DNA of 64,000 nucleotides from Kribbella jiaozuonensis. GTDB lineage: Bacteria > Actinomycetota > Actinomycetes > Propionibacteriales > Kribbellaceae. How positions within the stretch are numbered: the stretch's first letter is position 1; every line of letters starts with the position of its first letter. The DNA lies in the NCBI RefSeq assembly GCF_005233875.1, contig NZ_SZPZ01000006.1:124001-188000 (forward strand). Direction: 5' to 3'. This document shows, in pieces, positions 9,489 through 18,083 of this stretch. Under the pieces are notes generated by a model, which had not been told where the DNA came from, made no database searches, and saw nothing but the letters and a program-made list of their open reading frames with translations. The position numbers and the translations under genes are program-made.

Positions 9489-9515
9489 CGAAGAACCGGA
9501 AGGAGGACCACTGAA

Positions 9516-10058
9516 ATGTCTCGCATCGGTAAGCTCCCGGTCACGGTCCCGTCCGGCGTCGACGTCACGATCGACGGCCAGACGGTCACTGTGAAGGGTC
9601 CGAAGGGTCAGCTGTCGCACGTCGTCGCTGAGCCGATCGCGGTCAACCGCGAGGAGGACGGCGCGATCGCCGTCACCCGCCCGGACGACCAGCGCAAGAG
9701 CAAGGAACTGCACGGCCTGTCCCGCACCCTGATCGCCAACCTGGTCACGGGCGTCACGGACGGCTACGAGAAGAAGCTCGAGATAGTCGGCGTCGGGTAC
9801 CGCGTCCTGTCCAAGGGACCGACCCAGCTGGAGTTCTCGCTCGGGTACAGCCACACCATCACGGTGGACGCGCCGGAAGGCATCACGTTCAACGTCGAGG
9901 CCCCGACCCGGTTCTCGGTGATCGGCATCGACAAGCAGTCCGTCGGTGAGGTCGCCGCCAACATCCGCAAGCTGCGTAAGCCCGAGCCGTACAAGGGCAA
10001 GGGTGTGCGGTACGCCGGCGAGCAGGTGCGCCGCAAGGTCGGAAAGGCTGGTAAGTAA
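9516..10058 (+). CDS. rplF: 50S ribosomal protein L6
   Basis: L6 lies near the factor-binding centre. The product has 180 residues with two similar domains; the start MSRIGKLPVTVPSGV and the end motif KPEPYKGKGVRYAGE are diagnostic. An AAGGAGG Shine-Dalgarno (9500-9506) precedes the ATG. Confidence 0.98.
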   Translation: MSRIGKLPVTVPSGVDVTIDGQTVTVKGPKGQLSHVVAEPIAVNREEDGAIAVTRPDDQRKSKELHGLSRTLIANLVTGVTDGYEKKLEIVGVGYRVLSKGPTQLEFSLGYSHTITVDAPEGITFNVEAPTRFSVIGIDKQSVGEVAANIRKLRKPEPYKGKGVRYAGEQVRRKVGKAGK

Positions 10059-10061
10059 CCC

Positions 10062-10445
10062 ATGGCGATCGGACTGCGTCCGCACAAGCACTCCGCCAAG
10101 AAGACGGCCTCCCGGCTGCGTCGGCAGATCCGGGTCCGGAAGAAGATCAACGGCACGGCCGAGCGGCCGCGACTGGTGGTCACCAAGTCCTCGAGGCACC
10201 TGTTCGTTCAGGTCATCGACGACGTGGCCGGCAAGACGCTGGTCTCCGCCTCCACCATGGAGGCCGACCTGCGCGGCGCCGAGGCCAACAAGACCGACAA
10301 GGCCAAGACCGTCGGCGGCCTGATCGCCGACCGGGCCAAGGCTGCCGGGATCGACTCGGTCGTGTTCGACCGGGCCGGGAACAAGTACCAGGGCCGCATC
10401 GCAGCCCTGGCCGATGCCGCCCGCGAGGGCGGGCTCGGGTTCTGA
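10062..10445 (+). CDS. rplR: 50S ribosomal protein L18
   Basis: L18 binds 5S rRNA with L5. The product has 127 residues. The RPRLVVTKSSRHLFVQVIDD segment and the C-terminal GRIAALADAAREGGLGF are typical. It is 3 nt after rplF. Confidence 0.98.
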   Translation: MAIGLRPHKHSAKKTASRLRRQIRVRKKINGTAERPRLVVTKSSRHLFVQVIDDVAGKTLVSASTMEADLRGAEANKTDKAKTVGGLIADRAKAAGIDSVVFDRAGNKYQGRIAALADAAREGGLGF

Positions 10446-10478
10446 CATGGCGACGTACAAGGAAGAAGGTAGTTCGAA

Positions 10479-11078
10479 ATGAGCGGAGGCCAGCAGCGTC
10501 GCGGAGGCGGCGCCGGTGGTGAGCGCCGTGGTCGCGACGGAGGTCGCGGTCAGGCAGCTGACAAGACCGCCTACATCGAGCGCGTGGTAGCCATCAACCG
10601 TGTCGCCAAGGTCGTGAAGGGTGGTCGTCGCTTCAGCTTCACCGCCCTCGTGGTCGTCGGTGACGGTGAAGGCACCGTCGGTGTGGGGTACGGCAAGGCC
10701 AAGGAGGTGCCCGCGGCGATCGCCAAGGGTGTCGAGGAGGCCAAGAAGGCGTTCTTCAAGGTGCCGCGGATCCAGGGCACCATCCCGCACCCGGTCCAGG
10801 GCGAGAAGGCGGCAGGCGTGGTCATGCTGCGTCCGGCCGCGCCCGGTACCGGTGTGATCGCGGGTGGCTCGGCACGCGCCGTACTGGAGTGCGCCGGGAT
10901 CCACGACATCCTGAGCAAGTCGCTGGGCTCGTCCAACTCCATCAACGTGGTGCACGCCACCGTTGAGGCGTTGCGCAGCCTGGAGACCCCGGAGGCCGTG
11001 GCCGCGCGCCGTGGCCTGCCGGTCGAGGACGTCGCGCCGGCGGCCCTGCTGAAGGCGCGGGCGGAGGTGGCGTCCTGA
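10479..11078 (+). CDS. rpsE: 30S ribosomal protein S5
   Basis: S5 acts in decoding accuracy and at the mRNA entry site. The product has 199 residues. A Gly/Arg-rich N-terminal extension of about 25 residues precedes the double-stranded RNA-binding core (VVGDGEGTVGVGYGKAKEV). The C-terminal GSSNSINVVHATVEAL is conserved. It overlaps rpmD by one base. Confidence 0.98.
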   Translation: MSGGQQRRGGGAGGERRGRDGGRGQAADKTAYIERVVAINRVAKVVKGGRRFSFTALVVVGDGEGTVGVGYGKAKEVPAAIAKGVEEAKKAFFKVPRIQGTIPHPVQGEKAAGVVMLRPAAPGTGVIAGGSARAVLECAGIHDILSKSLGSSNSINVVHATVEALRSLETPEAVAARRGLPVEDVAPAALLKARAEVAS

Positions 11079-11260
11079 TGGCACGCCTGAAGGTCACCCA
11101 GATCCGTTCCGGCATCGGTGGCAAGCAGAACCAGCGCGACACGCTGCGCACCCTGGGCGTCAAGCGGATCGGCGACACCGCCGTCCACGAGGACAAGCCT
11201 GAGGTTCGCGGTATGGTCCGTGCGGTTCGCCACCTCATCACCGTCGAGGAGGTCGACTGA
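11078..11260 (+). CDS. rpmD: 50S ribosomal protein L30
   Basis: This is a 60-residue protein of normal length. It starts MARLKVTQIRSGIGGKQNQR and has the conserved LGVKRIGDTAVHEDKPEVRG. The ATG overlaps the rpsE stop. Confidence 0.97.
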   Translation: MARLKVTQIRSGIGGKQNQRDTLRTLGVKRIGDTAVHEDKPEVRGMVRAVRHLITVEEVD

Positions 11261-11261
11261 C

Positions 11262-11702
11262 ATGGCGCTCAAGGTTCACCACCTGCGTCCGGCGCCCGGT
11301 GCCAAGACCGCCAAGACCCGCGTGGGTCGTGGTGAGGGCAGCAAGGGCAAGACGGCCGGCCGCGGTACCAAGGGCAGCAAGGCCCGTAACAACATCCCCG
11401 AGTGGTTCGAGGGTGGCCAGATGCCGCTGCACATGCGGCTCCCGAAGCTGAAGGGCTTCAAGAGCAGGAACCGGGTGGAGTTCCAGGTCGTTAACCTGGA
11501 CAAGCTCGGACAACTGTTCCCCGAAGGTGGCGAGGTCGGCGTAGCCGAACTGGTCGCCAAGGGCGCGGTCCGTCGCGGTCAGCCGGTCAAGGTACTGGGT
11601 GACGGCGAGCTGACCGTGGCACTGCAGGTCTCGGCACACAAGTTCTCCAAGTCCGCCACGGACAAGATCCAGGCGGCTGGGGGGACCACGACCGAGGTGT
11701 GA
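11262..11702 (+). CDS. rplO: 50S ribosomal protein L15
   Basis: L15 is a late-assembly 50S protein. The ATG at 11262, 1 nt after rpmD, gives 146 residues beginning MALKVHHLRPAPGAK; the frame is open further upstream but that part lies inside rpmD. The Gly/Lys-rich N-terminal extension (GRGEGSKGKTAGRGTKG) is the family hallmark. Confidence 0.98.
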   Translation: MALKVHHLRPAPGAKTAKTRVGRGEGSKGKTAGRGTKGSKARNNIPEWFEGGQMPLHMRLPKLKGFKSRNRVEFQVVNLDKLGQLFPEGGEVGVAELVAKGAVRRGQPVKVLGDGELTVALQVSAHKFSKSATDKIQAAGGTTTEV

Positions 11703-11710
11703 CACGAGGT

Positions 11711-11765
11711 CCAGGGCTCGTAACGCCCGGTGCTTGATATCCTGCGCCGGTCGGACGAGCCCTGG
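11711..11765. repeat. 10-bp perfect inverted repeat between rplO and secY
   Basis: CCAGGGCTCG (11711-11720) and CGAGCCCTGG (11756-11765) are exact inverted copies with a 35-nt loop. The loop contains an AT-rich patch (CTTGATATCC) that could be a -10 element. The arrangement could be an attenuator or an operator flanking a secY promoter. There is no T-tract. Confidence 0.5.
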
Positions 11766-11837
11766 TTCGTCTCTTGCCCAGCGGCTTAGCTAGGCCCCTG
11801 CCGTGCCCGCGGCAAGGGAAACTTGTGGGAGGACAGG

Positions 11838-13139
11838 GTGTTAGGCGCCTTTGCCAACGCGTTCAAGACTCCGGACCTGCGCCGGAAGATCTTGTTCGTG
11901 CTCTTCATCGTCGTGATCTTCCGGATCGGCTCCGTCGTGCCGGCACCGGGCGTCAACGTTCAGTCTCTGCACACGTGTATCAAGATCTCCCAGGGTGGCC
12001 AGAACGCCAACCTGTACAACTTGATCAACCTGTTCTCCGGCGGAGCGCTGCTGCAGCTCGCGATCTTCGCGCTCGGCATCATGCCGTACATCACCGCCAG
12101 CATCATTCTGCAGCTGCTCACCGTGGTGATCCCGCGGCTGGAGTCGCTGAAGAAGGAGGGCCAGGCGGGACAGGCCAAGATCACGCAGTACACCCGGTTC
12201 CTGACCGTCGGTCTGGCGATCCTGCAGTCGACCGCGTTCGTGGCGCTCGCCCGGACGCCGGGCCGGCTGTTCCAGGGCTGCACCGAGCCGCTGCTGTACA
12301 AGGACGACTGGTTCACCGTCAGCGTGATGGTGCTGACCATGACCGCCGGCACCGGCGTGATCATGTGGCTCGGTGAGCTGATCACCGACCGCGGCGTCGG
12401 CAACGGCATGTCGATCCTGATCTTCACCCAGATCGTCGCCACCTTCCCGACCCAGCTGTGGAGCATCCGCAAGCAGAAGGGCATCGCCACGTTCGTCGTG
12501 GTGATCGCCATCGGGTTGGTCATCATGGCCGCGGTCATCTTCATCGAGCAGGCCCAGCGCCGGATCCCGGTGCAGTACGCCAAGCGGATGGTCGGACGGA
12601 AGATGTTCGGCGGTACGTCGACGTACATCCCGCTGAAGGTCAACCAGGCCGGTGTCATCCCGGTGATCTTCGCGTCCAGCCTGCTGTATCTACCGGTCCT
12701 GGTCAGTCAGTTCCAGCAAGGTAAGGGCTGGTCGAACTGGATCCAGGGCAACTTGGTCAAGGGCGACCACCCGATCTACATGGTGACGTACGTCGCCCTG
12801 ATCATCTTCTTCACGTACTTCTACGTCTCGATCACCTTCAACCCGAAGGAGGTCGCGGACAACATGAAGAAGTACGGCGGCTTCATTCCGGGGATCCGGG
12901 CGGGTCGGCCGACCGAGGAATACCTCAAGTACGTGTTGGACCGCATCACGCTGCCGGGCGCGATCTACCTCGCGGCGATCTCGATGATCCCGCTGGTCGC
13001 TCTCGTCCTGCTGAACGCGAGCCAGAACTTCCCGTTCGGAGGTACGTCGATCCTGATCATGGTCGGCGTCGGACTCGACACGGTGAAGCAGATCGAGTCT
13101 CAGCTGCAGCAGCGAAACTACGAAGGGTTCCTGCGCTGA
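11838..13139 (+). CDS. secY: Preprotein translocase subunit SecY
   Basis: SecY is the ten-helix channel of the Sec translocon in the cytoplasmic membrane. The GTG at 11838 is preceded by GGGAGG at 5 nt and gives 433 residues beginning MLGAFANAFKTPDLRRK. An in-frame TTG at 11823 would overlap that ribosome-binding site and is rejected. Successive hydrophobic segments and the GGTSILIMVGVGLDTVKQ motif near the C-terminus are typical. Its stop overlaps the adk start (TGATG). Confidence 0.97.
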   Translation: MLGAFANAFKTPDLRRKILFVLFIVVIFRIGSVVPAPGVNVQSLHTCIKISQGGQNANLYNLINLFSGGALLQLAIFALGIMPYITASIILQLLTVVIPRLESLKKEGQAGQAKITQYTRFLTVGLAILQSTAFVALARTPGRLFQGCTEPLLYKDDWFTVSVMVLTMTAGTGVIMWLGELITDRGVGNGMSILIFTQIVATFPTQLWSIRKQKGIATFVVVIAIGLVIMAAVIFIEQAQRRIPVQYAKRMVGRKMFGGTSTYIPLKVNQAGVIPVIFASSLLYLPVLVSQFQQGKGWSNWIQGNLVKGDHPIYMVTYVALIIFFTYFYVSITFNPKEVADNMKKYGGFIPGIRAGRPTEEYLKYVLDRITLPGAIYLAAISMIPLVALVLLNASQNFPFGGTSILIMVGVGLDTVKQIESQLQQRNYEGFLR

Positions 13140-13711
13140 TGAGAATGTTGCTGATGGGTCCGCCCGGGGCGGGCAAGGGCACGCAGGCAAAGGTGCTTGC
13201 GGACCGCCTGAATATCCCGGCCGTGTCCACCGGCGACATCTTCCGTGCGAACGTGAAGGACGAGACACCGCTGGGCATCGAGGCCAAGCGGTACATGGAT
13301 GGCGGCGACTACGTCCCGGACGAGATCACGAACGCGATGGTCCGTGACCGGCTGTCCGAGGCCGACGCCGGCGAAGGCTTCCTGCTCGACGGGTACCCGC
13401 GGACGCTGGCCCAGGTGAGCACGCTGGACGAGATCCTGGCCGACCACGGCCACAAGCTGGACGCCGTGGTCGCGCTGGTCGCCGATATCGACGTACTGGT
13501 CGAGCGGATGACCAAGCGGGCGCACATCGAAGGCCGGACGGACGATTCCGAAGAGGTCGTCCGGCACCGGCAGGACGTCTACGCCGCCGAGACCAAGCCG
13601 CTGCTGCAGGTGTACGCCGAGCGCGGCCTGCTGGTCGAGGTGGACGGTGTCGGCGAGATCGACGAAGTGAGCGAGCGGGTGCTCGCCGCGCTCAAGACGG
13701 TGACCGAATAG
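13139..13711 (+). CDS. adk: Adenylate kinase (short-LID form)
   Basis: The enzyme converts AMP and ATP to two ADP. The P-loop GPPGAGKGT is at residues 7-15. The 190-residue length and the short LID between residues 125 and 140, without zinc cysteines, place it in the short bacterial form seen in actinobacteria. It overlaps secY by one base. Confidence 0.97.
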   Translation: MRMLLMGPPGAGKGTQAKVLADRLNIPAVSTGDIFRANVKDETPLGIEAKRYMDGGDYVPDEITNAMVRDRLSEADAGEGFLLDGYPRTLAQVSTLDEILADHGHKLDAVVALVADIDVLVERMTKRAHIEGRTDDSEEVVRHRQDVYAAETKPLLQVYAERGLLVEVDGVGEIDEVSERVLAALKTVTE

Positions 13712-13715
13712 AGCC

Positions 13716-14540
13716 ATGATGTTCAGGGACCGCGGGATCGAGATCAAGACCCGCGAACAGATCCTCGCCATGCGGAAGGCCGGCCTGGTGGTCGGCCGGA
13801 CGCTGGAGCTGCTCCGCGGGGAGGTCAAGGCCGGTATCACCACGGGTGACCTCGACGCGATCGCCGAGGACAACATCCGGTCCTCCGGCGCGACCCCGTC
13901 GTTCAAGGGGTACCACGGCTTCACCGGCTCGATCTGCGCCTCGGTGAACGACGAGATCGTGCACGGCATCCCGGGCGGCCGGGTGCTGGCCGACGGCGAT
14001 CTGATCTCGATCGACTGCGGCGCGATCGTCGACGGCTGGCACGGCGACGCCGCGATCACCGTTCCGGTCGGCCAGGTCGCGGACGAGCTGCTCGAGCTCG
14101 GCCGGATCTGCGAGGAGTCGATGTGGCGCGGGTTCGCCGCGGCCCGGCTCGGCGGCCGGTTGACCGATATCTCGGCGGCGATCGAGGCGCACGTCCGCGC
14201 CAATTCGTCGTACGGGATCGTCGAGGACTTCGTCGGGCACGGGATCGGCTCGGCCATGCACCAGCCGCCGAACGTGCCGAACTTCGGCCGCCCCGGTCGC
14301 GGCCCGAAGCTGGTCGAGGGGATGGCGCTCGCCGTCGAGCCGATGCTCACGCTCGGCAAGCAGGACAACCACACGCTCGAGGACGACTGGACGGTCGTCA
14401 CCGACGACGGCCGGTCGGCCGCGCACACCGAGCACACGTTCACTCTCACTCCGCAAGGGCCGTGGGTGCTGACCGCGATCGACGGCGGCGAGGCCAAGCT
14501 GGCCGAGCTCGGGATCACGTTCGGCGCGCTGGCTGATTGA
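13716..14540 (+). CDS. map: Methionine aminopeptidase type I
   Basis: This enzyme removes the initiator Met from nascent proteins. The product has 274 residues. Metal-binding signatures are present: IDCGAIVDGWHGDAAIT (two Asp), GHGIG (His), AVEPM (Glu) and HTEHTFTLT (Glu). It follows adk by 4 nt, the standard secY-adk-map order. Confidence 0.97.
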   Translation: MMFRDRGIEIKTREQILAMRKAGLVVGRTLELLRGEVKAGITTGDLDAIAEDNIRSSGATPSFKGYHGFTGSICASVNDEIVHGIPGGRVLADGDLISIDCGAIVDGWHGDAAITVPVGQVADELLELGRICEESMWRGFAAARLGGRLTDISAAIEAHVRANSSYGIVEDFVGHGIGSAMHQPPNVPNFGRPGRGPKLVEGMALAVEPMLTLGKQDNHTLEDDWTVVTDDGRSAAHTEHTFTLTPQGPWVLTAIDGGEAKLAELGITFGALAD

Positions 14541-14604
14541 CGGACTCCGGGGGTCCACCCGTCGGGGGACGCGGAGCGCCCCGTAGCTGAGGCACACTTG
14601 AGAC

Positions 14605-15057
14605 ATGCCCCAGTACCAGCCGTACCAGCGTTTCACCGAAGCCGACCGCGACAAGATCGCCGGACGGCTGCGGGACGCGTTCGCGGACGGCCGGCTGGAT
14701 CAGCCCGAGTTCTCCTCCCGCCTCGACCAGCTCTACACCGTCCAGACGTACGGCGAGCTCGAGCCGCTCGTGCGGGACCTGCCGCCGGTGAGCACGTACA
14801 AGACGCCCGAGGTCGTGCAGGACACCAAACCGGCGCCTGCACCCGGTGACTTCCCGGAGCGGAAGAAGGACAACCATCCGCACCGCCACGGGCTCGGCGC
14901 GCTGGGCGGCGGTTTCACCGGCGTGGTGGCGATCAACGTCGTGATCTGGTTCGTGATCGGGCTCGGCAACGGCGGGCACTGGCCGTCCTTCTGGCCGGTC
15001 TGGCTGCTGATCCCCTGGGCGATCATCGCCCTCGGCGGCCTCGGCAGGCGCCGTTGA
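14605..15057 (+). CDS. DUF1707 membrane protein
   Basis: The 150-residue product begins with a DUF1707 (SHOCT-like) domain of about 55 residues (DKIAGRLRDAFADGRLDQPEF, then the usual RLDQLYTVQTYGEL). A Pro/Lys-rich linker follows, then two hydrophobic segments near residues 105-125 and 130-146. Actinobacteria carry many such proteins and their function is unknown. It interrupts the common map-infA neighbourhood and overlaps the next gene by 4 nt. The start lacks a clear Shine-Dalgarno; CACACT lies 6 nt upstream, so it may be leaderless. Confidence 0.85.
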   Translation: MPQYQPYQRFTEADRDKIAGRLRDAFADGRLDQPEFSSRLDQLYTVQTYGELEPLVRDLPPVSTYKTPEVVQDTKPAPAPGDFPERKKDNHPHRHGLGALGGGFTGVVAINVVIWFVIGLGNGGHWPSFWPVWLLIPWAIIALGGLGRRR

Positions 15058-15863
15058 CGGCCGCCCCGGTCAGCCGCCGCCTCGCCGCCCCATGGCTCCG
15101 GCCGGATTGGGCGTGGCAGCTGCATCAGGGGTCTGCGGTCGTCTACGTGATCTGGTTCGCGATCGCCGTACCGCTGGCGCTCGTCGGGCTGCTGCTGGAG
15201 CCGCGCTGGGTGGGCTGGTTCGTGCTGGCCTGGTTCCTGGTGCTGATCGGGTTCACGCTGGCGCTGCGGATCGGTGACGGCCGCCGCAAGCAGTCGTGGG
15301 CCGACGCGGCGCACCAGCTCGGCTGGCGGATCAGCGCGTCGGACGCGGAGCTACGGGATCGTTGGCCGTTCCCACCGTTCGACGCCGATCCGGGTGCCGC
15401 GGTCGTGGATGTGACCACGGGGCGGCATCGGGGCCGGGAGTTCTGGACCGGGCGGTTCCGGCACAAGGTACGGCGGCGTGAGCTCGGGTTCGACTTCCTC
15501 GACCTACAGGTGGATCGCCCCCTGCCGCCGATGCAGGTGCTGCCCGCCGGCCTTTCGCCGGTCGCGGCCGCCAGTCTGCTGCCCCTACCGCTCACGCTCG
15601 AGGGCCTCACGGCGCAGTACCGCTTGTTCAACGGCCGCGAGGACCACGCGATGGCGGTTCTGCACCCGCGGGCGGTCGAGGCGCTGGCCGACGTGCCGCC
15701 GTTCGGGTTCAGCTGTGAAGGGCGACGGTTCGTGGCGATCCTTCCGGCGTACCGCGATTCCGTCACTGCGCTCGCACAGATGGATGCAGCCTGTGATCTT
15801 CTGGATCTGATGCCCGAACAGGTGTGGCGCGCGGGCGAGCAGTGGGCGGCCACCAATACCTGA
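15054..15863 (+). CDS. Hypothetical membrane-anchored protein
   Basis: I do not recognise a family. The 269-residue product has two hydrophobic segments near residues 26-48 and 53-70, then a soluble domain of about 195 residues. The TTG start is inferred from the 4-nt overlap with the DUF1707 gene (TTGA); no better start is visible nearby. The coupling suggests that the pair works together at the membrane, possibly in envelope sensing. That is a guess. Confidence 0.7.
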   Translation: MTAAPVSRRLAAPWLRPDWAWQLHQGSAVVYVIWFAIAVPLALVGLLLEPRWVGWFVLAWFLVLIGFTLALRIGDGRRKQSWADAAHQLGWRISASDAELRDRWPFPPFDADPGAAVVDVTTGRHRGREFWTGRFRHKVRRRELGFDFLDLQVDRPLPPMQVLPAGLSPVAAASLLPLPLTLEGLTAQYRLFNGREDHAMAVLHPRAVEALADVPPFGFSCEGRRFVAILPAYRDSVTALAQMDAACDLLDLMPEQVWRAGEQWAATNT

Positions 15864-15876
15864 CCGGAGGGCTCGA

Positions 15877-15907
15877 TTGGGTTTCGCATGGGTGCGTGGC
15901 GTACACT
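15877..15907 (+). promoter_or_regulatory. Candidate infA promoter
   Basis: TTGGGT (15877-15882) and TACACT (15902-15907) are separated by 19 nt in the 98-nt gap before infA. The -10 is good for an actinobacterial housekeeping promoter and the -35 is weak. Confidence 0.5.
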
Positions 15908-15961
15908 TTTTCCTTGGCTCTTTGTAGCCATAGCCAGTCACGTCTACAGAAGTGCGAGGAC

Positions 15962-16183
15962 ATGCCCAAAAAAGAGGGAGTAATCGAACTCGAGGGCACC
16001 ATCGTCGAGGCCCTGCCGAACGCGATGTTCCGTGTTGAGCTGTCCAACGGGCACAAAGTGCTCGCGCACATCAGCGGCAAGATGAGGCAGCACTACATCC
16101 GGATCCTCCCCGAGGACCGGGTCGTCGTGGAGCTGTCGCCGTACGACCTCACCAGGGGTCGGATCGTCTATCGGTACAAGTAA
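15962..16183 (+). CDS. infA: Translation initiation factor IF-1
   Basis: IF-1 blocks the A site during initiation. The 73-residue protein is a single S1-like OB fold with the family start MPKKEGVIELEGTIVEALPN. It appears to have its own promoter and leads the infA-rpmJ pair. Confidence 0.99.
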   Translation: MPKKEGVIELEGTIVEALPNAMFRVELSNGHKVLAHISGKMRQHYIRILPEDRVVVELSPYDLTRGRIVYRYK

Positions 16184-16216
16184 CAACCACCAACACCTGT
16201 CGAAGAAAGTAGCTCG

Positions 16217-16330
16217 ATGAAGGTCAATCCGAGCGTCAAGAAGATCTGCGACAAGTGCAAGGTGATCCGCCGTCACGGCCGGGTCATGGTGATCTGCGAG
16301 AACCCGCGGCACAAGCAGCGGCAGGGCTGA
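16217..16330 (+). CDS. rpmJ: 50S ribosomal protein L36, zinc-binding form
   Basis: This is a 37-residue protein with the zinc ligands of the C+ form: C11-x2-C14, then C27 and H32 (MKVNPSVKKICDKCKVIRRHG). It is 33 nt after infA. Confidence 0.98.
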   Translation: MKVNPSVKKICDKCKVIRRHGRVMVICENPRHKQRQG

Positions 16331-16379
16331 CAAAGCTCGACGCAGTACACAGGCACTTTCGCACCACAGCGCGCACGCT

Positions 16380-16455
16380 CATCCGGGAGAAACTTCCCGG
16401 ATGTTGCCCCCGGAACAGAGGCCGGGGCCCTGCCGGTGAAAAACAACTTCTCACC
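16380..16455 (+). promoter_or_regulatory. Hairpin-rich leader before rpsM
   Basis: Three hairpins stand in a row in the 184-nt rpmJ-rpsM gap. The first is CATCCGGGA/TCCCGGATG with a 6-nt loop (16380-16403). The second is CCCCGG/CCGGGG (16408-16427). The third is GGTGA/TCACC (16435-16455), the only one near a poly-A stretch. This could be a terminator for infA-rpmJ or an autoregulatory leader for the rpsM-rpsK-rpsD-rpoA operon. Confidence 0.5.
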
Positions 16456-16514
16456 GAGGCGGGCGGGGACGCGGCGCGCCACCACACCTCTGCCGACGAA
16501 AGGAACACCGCCAC

Positions 16515-16886
16515 ATGGCACGCCTCGTAGGGGTCGACCTGCCGCGCGACAAGCGCATCGAGGTCGCTCTCACCTACATCTTCGGTGTAGGTCGTACTCG
16601 CGCCCTGAAGACGCTCGAAGCCACCGGTATCTCCGGTGACAAGCGCGTCCACGAACTGGGCGACGACGAGCTGGTGAAGCTCCGGGACTGGATCGAAGGC
16701 AACTACAAGATCGAAGGTGACCTCCGTCGCGAGGTGACCGCGGACATCCGCCGCAAGATCGAGATCGGGTCGTACCAGGGTCGCCGGCACCGCAGCGGCC
16801 TGCCGGTGCGTGGTCAGCGCACGCGGACCAACGCCCGCAGCCGCAAGGGTCGCCGTAAGGCGATCGCCGGCAAGAAGAAGAAGTGA
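16515..16886 (+). CDS. rpsM: 30S ribosomal protein S13
   Basis: S13 contacts P-site tRNA and the 50S through bridges. The product has 123 residues, starts MARLVGVDLPRDKRIEVAL and has the C-terminal HRSGLPVRGQRTRTNARSRKG motif. It is the first gene of the alpha operon. Confidence 0.98.
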   Translation: MARLVGVDLPRDKRIEVALTYIFGVGRTRALKTLEATGISGDKRVHELGDDELVKLRDWIEGNYKIEGDLRREVTADIRRKIEIGSYQGRRHRSGLPVRGQRTRTNARSRKGRRKAIAGKKKK

Positions 16887-16936
16887 TCCGGATGCCTGCA
16901 TACGATTCCGTCGACCAGCCCAGGAGCAACTGACCT

Positions 16937-17344
16937 ATGCCTCCCAAGAGCCGCAGCGCGGCCGGCGCGAAGAAGGTGCGCCGCAAGGAGAAGAAGAACG
17001 TGGCCGCCGGCCACGCGCACATCAAGAGCACGTTCAACAACACGATCGTGACGATCACCGACCCGACCGGCGCGGTCATCTCGTGGGCTTCCGCGGGGAC
17101 CGTCGGCTTCAAGGGTTCGCGCAAGTCGACCCCGTTCGCCGCCCAGATGGCCGCCGAGGCCGCCGGGCGCCGCGCGATGGAGCACGGCATGCGCAAGATC
17201 GACGTGTTCGTGAAGGGTCCCGGCTCCGGCCGTGAGACCGCGATCCGTTCACTGGGTGCGGTCGGCCTCGAGGTCGGCACCATCCAGGACGTCACCCCAG
17301 TCGCCCACAACGGATGCCGCCCGCCCAAGCGGCGCCGGGTCTGA
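16937..17344 (+). CDS. rpsK: 30S ribosomal protein S11
   Basis: S11 forms part of the 30S platform at the mRNA exit. The product has 135 residues with the motifs HIKSTFNNTIVTITD and PVAHNGCRPPKRRRV. It follows rpsM by 50 nt. Confidence 0.98.
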   Translation: MPPKSRSAAGAKKVRRKEKKNVAAGHAHIKSTFNNTIVTITDPTGAVISWASAGTVGFKGSRKSTPFAAQMAAEAAGRRAMEHGMRKIDVFVKGPGSGRETAIRSLGAVGLEVGTIQDVTPVAHNGCRPPKRRRV

Positions 17345-17370
17345 CCCCAGAGAGAGGAAGGTAGCGAACC

Positions 17371-17979
17371 ATGGCCCGTTACACCGGACCTATGACCAAG
17401 AAGTCGCGCCGTCTCGGGGTCGACCTCGTCGGTGGCGACAAGGCGTTCGAGCGTCGTCCGTACCCGCCGGGTATGCACGGCCGCGGCCGCCCGAAGGAGA
17501 GCGAGTACCTGCTCCAGCTGCGCGAGAAGCAGAAGGCGCGTTACTCGTACGGCGTTCTCGAGAAGCAGTTCCGCCGGTACTACGAGGAGGCCTCGCGGCG
17601 CTCCGGCAAGACCGGTGACAACCTGCTGCAGATCCTCGAGTCCCGCCTGGACAACGTGGTCTACCGCTCCGGCCTGGCCCGGACGCGTCGGCAGGCCCGT
17701 CAGCTCGTCGTCCACGGTCATTTCACCGTGAACGGCGTCAAGGTGAACATCCCGTCGTACCGGGTGGCTGCGCACGACATCATCGATGTCAAGCAGAAGT
17801 CGGTCGAGACGACGCCGTTCATCATCGCCCGCGAGACGCACGCCGAGCGCGTCGTCCCCGCGTGGCTCGAGGTGATGCCCGAGCGGCTGCGGATCCTCGT
17901 CCACCAGCTGCCGACCCGGCAGCAGATCGACACCCAGGTCGCCGAGCACCTGATCGTCGAGCTCTACTCGAAGAACTGA
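17371..17979 (+). CDS. rpsD: 30S ribosomal protein S4
   Basis: S4 initiates 30S assembly and in many bacteria represses its own operon. The product has 202 residues. An S4 RNA-binding domain (about residues 90-150, RLDNVVYRSGLARTRRQARQ) is intact. The N-terminus lacks zinc cysteines. A 12-bp hairpin follows before rpoA. Confidence 0.98.
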   Translation: MARYTGPMTKKSRRLGVDLVGGDKAFERRPYPPGMHGRGRPKESEYLLQLREKQKARYSYGVLEKQFRRYYEEASRRSGKTGDNLLQILESRLDNVVYRSGLARTRRQARQLVVHGHFTVNGVKVNIPSYRVAAHDIIDVKQKSVETTPFIIARETHAERVVPAWLEVMPERLRILVHQLPTRQQIDTQVAEHLIVELYSKN

Positions 17980-17982
17980 CCG

Positions 17983-18020
17983 CGTACCGGCCGGTGGCCC
18001 TCGGGCTGCCGGCCGGTACG
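17983..18020 (+). promoter_or_regulatory. 12-bp hairpin between rpsD and rpoA
   Basis: CGTACCGGCCGG (17983-17994) pairs perfectly with CCGGCCGGTACG (18009-18020) around a 14-nt loop. There is no T-tract, so this may set transcript ratios by attenuation or mark a processing site rather than stop transcription fully. Confidence 0.6.
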
Positions 18021-18083
18021 GCGCGGACTTCGAACCATCGCGACCTCAAATAGTGGTCGTCGCGACAGAAAAGGAACACGAAG

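Noticed and set aside
9018..11084. Very long open frame (688 codons) on the minus strand across rpsH to rpsE
   Set aside because: It lies antisense to six certain ribosomal genes. Long antisense frames are expected at about 70 percent GC, and the protein has an Asp/Arg/His/Leu-rich shadow composition.
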